From Hippasteria phrygiana (taxonomy: Eukaryota > Echinodermata > Asteroidea > Valvatida > Goniasteridae), in NCBI GenBank assembly GCA_037893225.1, contig JAZGUH010000225.1, forward strand, positions 62,001-126,000: DNA of 64,000 nt, read 5' to 3'. A program made the position numbers and the translations under genes. This document shows positions 61,801 to 64,000 of this stretch, in pieces. The notes beneath the pieces are model-generated. The model was not told where the DNA came from. It was given only the letters and a program-made list of their open reading frames with translations, and ran no database searches. How positions within the stretch are numbered: the stretch's first letter is position 1; each line of letters opens with the position of its first letter.

Positions 61801-63879
61801 AAGTCCCAGCGGAAGGCCTCGGTGGCGCCAGTTTTCAAGCAGGACAAGGATCTCAAGCCAGCCTCCAAGAGAGTCAAAGATGCAGCAGAGGGACTCCTGG
61901 CTTGCCTCTTGAACCATGTGGTGAGAATAATAACCTGCGATCCCAAGTAAAATTCATTGAAAGGCCCTCCGTTTCTCCTTGAACAATATTGATACGCGAG
62001 TTGACGAAAAGTCTTTCGGCTTTGACCGCTGCTAAACCTGTCCCAAATTCAGAGCACTCATTGTTTCCTTAAGAACACTCACACAAACGTGTATCTACCT
62101 CCCAACGTGGACGTCCTATTGTTCCCTCTTTTGTTGGTACTTTAACTTTTTCGGAAGACCTCCATATGTTTTGTACACACTCCCAATCGCGGACATATGC
62201 TGGGAATCGCGGACGATAAAAAAGTGGCAGGATGCCACCAAAAGTGACTCAAGTGGGAATTTGAACCCACAACCTCCAGATTACGGTGCTGTACCAACCT
62301 GATCTTTTTTCCCCCCAGGGTTCCTTTCCTAATCCCTACGGTGCTGTACCAACCTGATCTTTTTTCCCCCCAGGGTTCCTTTCCTAATCCCTGTGGTCCA
62401 GCCTCAGTGGGTTCTCTGCTAGACGAGCAGTCCTTGTTGAATTATAGCACGGGTATCAGCAGCAGCAGTCAAGGCCGACCAACCTTCAGGTACTTTGTGT
62501 TGGAGAATGCCACACTCATGGCCATACTGGAGAGACCGGTGACAGAGAATGGGGGTGAGTACCAACCATTTGAACAATTCCTGTCAGAACAAGTAGTTGA
62601 TGTCTGGGGTTTCTGTGCATGCATGATCGTGGACTCTGCAAGCCGCTCACATTGATTTTTGCAACTCAGTAGAAAGTCAATGATAATGCTGTGAGTGGCT
62701 AGCCCGAAAAATACATTTTCAAATTGAATCACCTATTTGTAAGCATTTAGTGAAGTTATAAGCTTTCCAATGAGACATTCCACACACCTCATGTTTCAAG
62801 CATTTTTGATGGCTTGTCTATTTCTGCTGAGTAGGAGAAATTCTGCCCACGGTAACGACTGTCATCCGCGGCCCGACTGGCCGCCATGTCTGGACCATGC
62901 AGCTTCGCCATTGCTCGAAAACGGAAAAGGTAGGTTAATATTTGTACATGGAGATTCTTTAAAGCAAAAATCTTGTAGTATGGCTGGATTCATTCTGGCT
63001 GGAGTGTTTTCATTAGTTCATAGGATGTGGGGAATGATTGATTGCAGTCATTGGAATCAGCAAGTTAAGAGTTTTTCTTTTCTTTTTCCTTTCTGAATTT
63101 CAATTTTCAATAATTTTCCTTAACCCACCCAACTGCATTTTCGGGAAAAAAAAACATCAAAATTTAAAAACATTGGTAATTGTTAATGGCCCCTAAGCAC
63201 ATAAACTTGCTAGGCTCAGAACAGCCAAAACAGCTTAACATCTAAAAACTGCATATGCTGTGCATTGCTGGAAAATTGTGAACATTTTCCAGCTGAACAG
63301 GAAACTTTCTTAGCAATATTTTGAGCTCAGCAGCTCAGTAAAATTGGGCACAGGGGGTAATGGCATTTTGTGAAGCACTTTGATCCTTGTCAGCTTGCTA
63401 TATAAGGCAAAATAATAAAAATTAAAAAAATGCTTAAAGTCATGACTTTTAAAAACTGACTTTTTAATACTTCTATTTTAAGATTCTGCCATGCAGTATT
63501 TCCCAAGATGACTGCCTAACAGTTAATTCCACCCAAACTAAGTCAAAATGCACATCAGATCGTCTGGAAAAGATTTTCATTTCTTTCTTTTGCATTTCAA
63601 TGGATTTCAATGGATTTTATTTTTATTTTTTTAGAAAAGACAAAGAAATGCGGTCTTCAATAAGGAAGCCAAAAGGGACACTAAACATGATTGTTTTTTG
63701 TTATGGCCTAAATCCAAATCTAGTTATCGCTTTCTGTATCCATTGTCTACGCAGACAGATACTCAGTCCCGTCTGACATATCCCATGAGACCACAGCCGG
63801 ATGACAACGTAGGCACTCACCATGAAATTACCTCCCGTCACTTCCCGGAAGCCGTGGACAAGATCCCTCTCACCCAGGC
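34618..63879 (+). CDS. RALGAPB: Ral GTPase-activating protein subunit beta, exons 1-18 (partial)
   Basis: Eighteen exons join in frame through GT-AG introns: 34618-34839, 36634-36841, 38280-38450, 40409-40669, 42123-42383, 44313-44708, 49622-49908, 51312-51454, 52768-52865, 53243-53392, 54571-54718, 56699-56775, 57124-57264, 59824-59990, 61750-61920, 62374-62554, 62835-62929, 63755-63879. This gives about 1,100 residues; vertebrate RALGAPB has about 1,490. The protein is the non-catalytic partner that RALGAPA1/2 need to inactivate RalA/RalB, with effects on exocytosis and mTORC1 signalling. Diagnostic stretches: [114 protein letters not shown]. The C-terminal Rap/Ran-GAP-like domain lies beyond the window. 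Confidence 0.96.
34840..36633 (+). other. RALGAPB intron 1
   Basis: Contains a MITE fragment near 34985-35050 ('accccctgggtgc', 'tactgttggggttaat') and a Tc1/mariner-like MITE (36254-36480). 35060-36245 is AT-rich with nothing recognised. Confidence 0.55.
36254..36480. mobile_element. Tc1/mariner-like MITE, copy 1
   Basis: TA-CAGTTATGCCCCAAATTAT at left and ATAATTTTGGGCATAACTG-TA at right. The inverse copy lies at 39875-40107, sharing 'gactttta' and 'atgtagatttgtacatgcca' blocks. Ends and TA site are typical of Tc1/mariner. Confidence 0.8.
36634..36841 (+). CDS. RALGAPB: RALGAPB exon 2
   Basis: Acceptor TTTTTCAG, donor GTGATA; ends in phase 1. Encodes [40 protein letters not shown] and [20 protein letters not shown]. 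Strongly conserved with vertebrate [10 protein letters not shown] and KEPNQYVQTILKHLQNLF. Confidence 0.95.
37012..37674. mobile_element. 'AGCCGTGTCCGCACTGGACTT' element with internal repeats
   Basis: Ends AGCCGTGTCCGCACTGGACT and AGTCCAGTGCGGACAGGGCT. Inside, 'gtccgcactggactta' and 'cgtctcgg' recur several times in both orientations. Related to 30974-31341. No frame of significance. Confidence 0.65.
37701..37926. mobile_element. piggyBac-like MITE, subfamily A
   Basis: TTAA at 37697-37700 and 37927-37930; ends CCCCTTGCCACGGG and GTTGGCAAGGGG. The body 'gattgaaaattgccacctgg' and 'ttttcaatccattattgggg' matches 42424-42646. Confidence 0.85.
38280..38450 (+). CDS. RALGAPB: RALGAPB exon 3
   Basis: Acceptor ATACGCAG, donor GTACGT; starts and ends in phase 1. 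Encodes [40 protein letters not shown] and [16 protein letters not shown]. Counterpart: [31 protein letters not shown]. Confidence 0.94.
39125..39210 (+). repeat. G-rich simple sequence (GGGGGATGGG type)
   Basis: Irregular (GGGGGAT)n / (GGGT)n runs, with many G3-6 tracts separated by 1-5 bases. On the coding strand of the intron it could fold as G-quadruplexes; this is a composition-based inference. Confidence 0.75.
39372..39785. mobile_element. 'GATCATTCCATAAAT' MITE, copy 2, with a nested MITE
   Basis: Outer ends 'gatcattccataaatg' and 'catttatggaatgacc'-like pairing, matching 9508-9768. Inside is a TTAA-bounded element at 39543-39683 with ends CCCTAACCCTGCCAG and GGAGGGTTAGGG. Confidence 0.7.
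39543..39683. mobile_element. 'CCCTAACCC' TTAA-flanked MITE
   Basis: TTAA at 39539-39542 and 39684-39687. Ends CCCTAACCCTGCCAGAC and GGAGGGTTAGGG. The TTAGGG look is coincidental and not telomeric. Related ends occur at 41423-41641, near 48797 and near 56590. Confidence 0.7.
39875..40107. mobile_element. Tc1/mariner-like MITE, copy 2 (inverted)
   Basis: TA at 39873-39874 and 40108-40109. Ends CAGTTCTGCCCTAAATTATT and AATAATTTGGGGCATAACTG. Reverse complement of 36254-36480 in its body. Confidence 0.8.
40409..40669 (+). CDS. RALGAPB: RALGAPB exon 4
   Basis: Acceptor CCACTCAG, donor GTAATA; phase 1 both sides. Encodes [60 protein letters not shown] and [16 protein letters not shown]. Counterpart LFEVWLLACTRCFPTPPYW and NWRHHPAVVEQW. 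Confidence 0.96.
40670..42122 (+). other. RALGAPB intron 4
   Basis: Contains an inverted copy of the 'tttagatctgg' repeat (40820-40935) and a TTAA-bounded element (41423-41641). Otherwise nothing recognised. Confidence 0.55.
41423..41641. mobile_element. 'CCCTAAC' TTAA-flanked MITE
   Basis: TTAA at 41419-41422 and 41642-41645. Ends CCCTAACTCTAACTCCC and GGGAAGGTTAGGG. Internal 'caaaatcctc' and 'gaggattttg' blocks repeat in both orientations. Confidence 0.6.
42123..42383 (+). CDS. RALGAPB: RALGAPB exon 5
   Basis: Acceptor CCTCACCAG, donor GGTAAT context with GT at 42384; phase 1. Encodes [40 protein letters not shown] and [20 protein letters not shown]. Among the best conserved exons ([17 protein letters not shown] in vertebrates). 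Confidence 0.96.
42424..42646. mobile_element. piggyBac-like MITE, subfamily A, next to subfamily B
   Basis: TTAA at 42420-42423 and 42647-42650; ends CCCCTTGCCACCGG and GGGTTCAAGGGG. It starts 37 bases after the exon 5 donor and shares its right TTAA with the element at 42651. Confidence 0.85.
42651..42941. mobile_element. piggyBac-like MITE, subfamily B, sharing a TTAA
   Basis: Begins immediately after TTAA 42647-42650 with ACCCCTTGTGTCCGGC and ends before TTAA 42942-42945. Body blocks 'aatagagtggtcctattta', 'gtgaatgaaagctttg' and 'ggccaggtggtctttttc' match 59507-59787. Confidence 0.75.
43738..43808 (+). repeat. tRNA-like sequence, probable SINE head
   Basis: Carries AAGCTCAGTGGTTAAGAC (A-box like) and GGTTCGAATCC (B box) with spacing of a tRNA, and matching 'agtaagc'/'actaagttg' ends only loosely. 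Not a convincing tRNA; probably a SINE fragment. Confidence 0.5.
43852..44082. mobile_element. TIR element 'AATAAGCCAGTTCGGTAT', copy 2
   Basis: Left 'aataaaccagctcggtattt' and right 'gataccgaactggcttgtt'. The body ('gtgcacaatgaggttttatc', 'gcacaacgcgcatgtgttaa') matches 60025-60245 closely. Confidence 0.8.
44113..44290. mobile_element. Degraded pogo-like MITE
   Basis: Begins 'tacagctgaactttgttatt' then 'acgaac', and ends with 'ccactatac'/'gttatagtgatgttat' pieces, resembling 23935-24098. It reaches to about 23 bases from exon 6. Confidence 0.45.
44313..44708 (+). CDS. RALGAPB: RALGAPB exon 6 (Ser/Pro-rich linker)
   Basis: Acceptor GATTACAG, donor GTATGT; phase 1. Encodes [35 protein letters not shown] and, after a Ser-rich stretch, [34 protein letters not shown]. 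The low-complexity linker diverges, but SMPQ and NSIL(H/N)LFG(A/S)WLF fix homology. An alternative donor GTAAGT at 44624 could shorten it. Confidence 0.92.
44872..44930 (-). repeat. tRNA-derived SINE fragment
   Basis: On the minus strand 'ggcaagatagctcagtttga' and 'cagattcaaatcctgctcc', a decayed relative of 21090-21161. Confidence 0.5.
45578..45689. mobile_element. 112-bp TA-flanked MITE, copy 2
   Basis: TA on both sides, ends GAGTACCGAAGT and ACTTCGGTACTC. Two substitutions relative to 29212-29323. Contains TGACGTCA. Confidence 0.88.
46780..46920. mobile_element. CCCTCC-type piggyBac-like MITE, intact copy
   Basis: TTAA at 46776-46779 and 46921-46924. Ends CCCTCCTGTTCTCAGG and AGTATAGGAGGG. 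141 bp; contains 'aaaatcgacccagctgctgt' and 'tttgataggctgtgatag'. The best-preserved copy in the window. Confidence 0.88.
47817..48187. mobile_element. hAT-like element related to the minisatellite-bearing family
   Basis: Ends CAGGGCTGTAGTCAATTCCC and GGGACTTGACTATAGCACTG. Internal arms 'cttgaagctgggttctaaag' and 'ctttagaatccatcttcaag' pair. No clean 8-bp duplication. Confidence 0.6.
49622..49908 (+). CDS. RALGAPB: RALGAPB exon 7
   Basis: Acceptor GCTGGACAG, donor GTATGA; phase 1 in, phase 0 out. Encodes [60 protein letters not shown] and [17 protein letters not shown]. The [16 protein letters not shown] block is identical to the vertebrate protein. Confidence 0.96.
49909..51311 (+). other. 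RALGAPB intron 7
   Basis: Contains a TIR element (50255-50742), a C run near 50884 and a 'aaagatgtctgcc' family copy (about 50905-51060; other copies near 12020, 58790 and 63470). Confidence 0.55.
50255..50742. mobile_element. TIR element 'CTTAAAGAGGAATTCCAACG'
   Basis: Left 'cttaaagaggaattccaacg' and right 'gttggagttgctctttaag'. About 490 bp with an internal 'gagcgtgacgtcaaagctc' palindrome. No transposase. Confidence 0.65.
51312..51454 (+). CDS. RALGAPB: RALGAPB exon 8
   Basis: Acceptor CAATACAG, donor GTAAGT; ends in phase 2. Encodes [40 protein letters not shown] and PDKEIRF. Counterpart: [25 protein letters not shown]. Confidence 0.94.
51540..51683. mobile_element. CCCTCC-type piggyBac-like MITE
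   Basis: TTAA at 51536-51539 and 51684-51687, inverted relative to 46780-46920. Divergent but with 'ataactatcacagcctatca' intact. Confidence 0.8.
51688..52767 (+). other. RALGAPB intron 8, remainder
   Basis: Contains the piggyBac-like MITE 52121-52396. Nothing else recognised. Confidence 0.55.
52121..52396. mobile_element. piggyBac-like MITE with internal duplication
   Basis: TTAA at 52117-52120 and 52397-52400; ends CCCCTTGAGTACGG and CCGTACACAAGGGG. The block 'aatccaacaatggattgaaa' through 'tccggcctggtggcact' is present twice in tandem (about 52212-52287 and 52290-52355). Same family as 8870-9056. Confidence 0.85.
52768..52865 (+). CDS. RALGAPB: RALGAPB exon 9
   Basis: Acceptor TGTGTCAG, donor GTACGC; phase 2 in, phase 1 out. 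Encodes [20 protein letters not shown] and [12 protein letters not shown]. Counterpart: LRRSSINILLSLLPLPHHF. Confidence 0.94.
52866..53242 (+). other. RALGAPB intron 9
   Basis: 376 bp, no recognised repeat. The block 'gtaccccacaggttgg' repeats loosely as 'gtaccccgcaggagaa'. Confidence 0.5.
53243..53392 (+). CDS. RALGAPB: RALGAPB exon 10
   Basis: Acceptor TACTGACAG, donor GTATGT; phase 1. Encodes [40 protein letters not shown] and DSYNTQMLL. Counterpart: [29 protein letters not shown]. Confidence 0.95.
53393..54570 (+). other. RALGAPB intron 10
   Basis: Contains the 'tttagatctgg' repeat, inverted (53568-53690). Otherwise nothing recognised. Confidence 0.5.
54571..54718 (+). CDS. RALGAPB: RALGAPB exon 11 (acidic insert)
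   Basis: Acceptor TTATACAG; donor GTGGGG is weak. Encodes [40 protein letters not shown] and LIEAEKIK. The start matches vertebrate AMLNIVQDSALLEAIG; the following Glu-rich run is not in the vertebrate protein. Ends in phase 2, completed by exon 12. Confidence 0.85.
55890..56373. mobile_element. piggyBac-like MITE carrying a minisatellite and a nested repeat
   Basis: TTAA at 55886-55889 and 56374-56377; ends CCCTTTAAGCCCGG and GGGCACAAGGGA. A 'tttttcggaagacc...gtggac' repeat (about 56060-56215) also seen at 62100-62215 is nested in it. Confidence 0.75.
56227..56330. repeat. Minisatellite, 10-bp unit ACAAGCCCAC
   Basis: Ten near-perfect units. Two or three seed copies are visible at about 56019-56040 beside 'gcttggctgcacaagcc', an ordinary part of this MITE family, so the array grew from MITE sequence. 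Confidence 0.92.
56699..56775 (+). CDS. RALGAPB: RALGAPB exon 12
   Basis: Acceptor GTTTCCAG, donor GTAAAG; phase 2 in, phase 1 out. Encodes [20 protein letters not shown] then VAGRP, a Ser-rich linker matching the position of vertebrate SRTNSGISSASGG. Placed mainly by phase and context. Confidence 0.82.
56776..57123 (+). other. RALGAPB intron 12
   Basis: 348 bp, AT-rich, no recognised repeat. Confidence 0.5.
57124..57264 (+). CDS. RALGAPB: RALGAPB exon 13
   Basis: Acceptor TCCCCACAG, donor GTAATG; phase 1 both sides. Encodes [40 protein letters not shown] and VKIKII. Counterpart: LIRSIHLVTQRLNSQW and LAALELLSGLAKVKVMV. Confidence 0.95.
57438..57913. mobile_element. TIR element with CCGGTATGCATACCGG palindromes
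   Basis: Left 'gaagtccatttagggccggt' then 'atgcataccgg'; right 'ccggtatacataccggccaa' then 'atttggacttg'. Each end contains its own 16-bp palindrome. No transposase frame; superfamily unknown. Confidence 0.7.
57967..58403. mobile_element. TIR element 'TAAAGGCAGTGTACATGATT'
   Basis: Left 'taaaggcagtgtacatgatt' and right 'aatcgtgtacactacctttaa'. A GC-rich near-palindrome (about 58100-58200, 'gcacgccccgg'-like) sits inside. A degraded copy is at 26300-26735. Confidence 0.7.
59002..59236. mobile_element. hAT-family MITE with perfect 8-bp target duplication
   Basis: Termini CAGTGTTGTAGTCGAGACCA and TGGTCTTGACTACAACACTG. Flanks CAAAATAC at 58994-59001 and 59237-59244. Short tandem 'cacaagacca' and 'ctggtcttgtg' runs fill both halves. 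Same family as 24594-25007. Confidence 0.9.
59507..59787. mobile_element. piggyBac-like MITE, subfamily B, abutting exon 14
   Basis: Left end CCCCTTGTGTCCAGC after a decayed TTTA; right end GTCCGTAATCAAGAGG followed by TTAA 59788-59791. Only 32 bases separate it from RALGAPB exon 14. Confidence 0.78.
59824..59990 (+). CDS. RALGAPB: RALGAPB exon 14
   Basis: Acceptor CTGCCCAG, donor GTAAAG; phase 1 in, phase 0 out. Encodes [40 protein letters not shown] and [15 protein letters not shown]. Counterpart: [33 protein letters not shown]. Confidence 0.96.
60025..60245. mobile_element. TIR element 'AATAAGCCAGTTCGGTAT', copy 3
   Basis: Left 'aataagccagttcagtattt' and right 'ataccgaactggcttatt'. Body matches 43852-44082 ('ttttatcc', 'aacgcgcacgtgttaaattc'). 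Confidence 0.82.
61386..61561. mobile_element. piggyBac-like MITE, divergent
   Basis: TTAA at 61382-61385 and 61562-61565; ends CCACTTGAGTACGG and GGACGTGAGGGA. Body 'acacctggctggttgacg' shared with 55890-56373. Confidence 0.7.
61750..61920 (+). CDS. RALGAPB: RALGAPB exon 15
   Basis: Acceptor TTCTTTCAG, donor GTGAGA; phase 0 both sides. Encodes [20 protein letters not shown] and [20 protein letters not shown]. Counterpart: CLKEVLEIVELGISGSKS and PNPASMRVKDAAEATLTC. Confidence 0.96.
61921..62373 (+). other. RALGAPB intron 15
   Basis: Holds a 'tttttcggaagacc' repeat (62100-62215) and a tRNA-like SINE remnant on the minus strand (about 62245-62305: 'gtgggttcaaattcccac'), which merges with a tandem duplication at the acceptor. 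Confidence 0.65.
62283..62392 (+). repeat. 55-bp tandem duplication spanning the exon 16 acceptor
   Basis: 62283-62337 and 62338-62392 are identical as read. The unit starts 'acggtgctgtaccaacctga', runs through a T/C tract and CAG, and ends with the first 19 coding bases of exon 16. The left part is SINE-derived. Two acceptors result (AG at 62317-62318 and 62372-62373); only the second gives an open frame. Confidence 0.92.
62374..62554 (+). CDS. RALGAPB: RALGAPB exon 16
   Basis: Uses the second of two acceptors (CCCCCCAG), donor GTGAGT; phase 0 in, phase 1 out. Encodes [40 protein letters not shown] and [20 protein letters not shown]. Counterpart: GAFPSPSGPASPCSLVNE and FRYFVLDNSVILAMLEQPL. 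Confidence 0.95.
62835..62929 (+). CDS. RALGAPB: RALGAPB exon 17
   Basis: Acceptor TGAGTAG, donor GTAGGT; phase 1 in, phase 0 out. The correct frame reads [32 protein letters not shown] longer frame over the same bases is a shadow. Counterpart: [28 protein letters not shown]. Confidence 0.92.
62930..63754 (+). other. RALGAPB intron 17
   Basis: 825 bp; a 'gcagtatttcccaagatgac' family copy at about 63470-63560. The frame of exon 18 stays open upstream to 63635, where another AG exists, but the extra peptide has no family counterpart. Confidence 0.5.
63755..63879 (+). CDS. RALGAPB: RALGAPB exon 18 (last in window)
   Basis: Acceptor GTCTACGCAG, donor GTAAGA; phase 0 in, phase 2 out. Encodes [20 protein letters not shown] then [21 protein letters not shown]. 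Counterpart: FVPEPRPVPKNDVG and HRPFPEEVDKIPFVKA. The gene continues to the right of the window. Confidence 0.92.
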
Positions 63880-64000
63880 GTAAGAATTCTTTACTCTTGA
63901 GTAGTCAAGTCATACCCTAGGACCACGTCTCGCAGAGTTGTGAAGCACCCAAACTTGCAGAGCATGGAAGAGTTCTACTTAATAGCACTTGACTTAATCC

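Noticed and set aside
62319..62373. Use of the first duplicated acceptor as the normal start of exon 16
   Set aside because: It runs into TGA after 12 codons and adds 55 nt; only the second acceptor restores the conserved protein.
62770..63096. 108-codon plus-strand frame over exon 17
   Set aside because: It is in the wrong frame; the adjacent frame reads PTVTTVIRG and matches RALGAPB with correct phases.
63635..63754. Longer version of RALGAPB exon 18 starting at an upstream AG
   Set aside because: The frame is open but the added residues have no counterpart in the family, while the acceptor at 63751-63754 has a better tract and aligns.

Overview
The window is metazoan nuclear DNA: split genes with GT-AG introns, no bacterial-style gene packing, and a very high load of short inverted-repeat transposons. 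The frequent TACATGTA-type palindromes, the CR1/L2-like LINE and the mix of small DNA transposons suggest a marine invertebrate, probably a deuterostome (echinoderm, hemichordate or amphioxus-like). This is an inference; the species cannot be fixed from the sequence alone.

Four protein-coding genes are supported. (1) 1-450, minus strand: the 5' part of a secreted C-type lectin-domain protein, cut by the window edge. (2) 10491-23861, plus: six exons of a PIGL-like GlcNAc-PI de-N-acetylase (GPI-anchor synthesis), ending in a stop codon; the first exon, with the HPDD motif, was not found. (3) 30584-32932, minus: a complete two-exon FBXO48-like F-box protein. (4) 34618-63879, plus: 18 consecutive coding exons of RALGAPB, the beta subunit of the Ral GTPase-activating complex, starting at an ideal Kozak ATG and running off the right edge before the GAP-like C-terminus. 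FBXO48 and RALGAPB are divergent, with about 1.7 kb between their start codons; PIGL and FBXO48 are convergent. The four genes have no evident shared pathway, so this looks like ordinary gene order, not a functional cluster.

Repeats make up most of the rest. 2.85-8.65 kb is a composite of direct and inverted copies of a non-coding repeat with about 40 exact TGACGTCA (CRE/ATF) octamers. 16.3-20.0 kb is a decayed CR1/L2-like LINE with a 2A-like NPGP motif, interrupted by other elements. Elsewhere there are several MITE families: piggyBac-like with TTAA sites, hAT-like with perfect 8-bp target duplications, Tc1/mariner- and pogo-like with TA sites, Harbinger-like with TTA sites, and unclassified terminal-inverted-repeat families. 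Several have grown internal minisatellites.

No new multi-gene system was found. The points most worth checking are the CRE-palindrome composite, a hAT family whose insides become minisatellites, a 55-bp tandem duplication that doubled the splice acceptor of RALGAPB exon 16, a 45-bp perfect hairpin at 27.5 kb, and the missing PIGL first exon.
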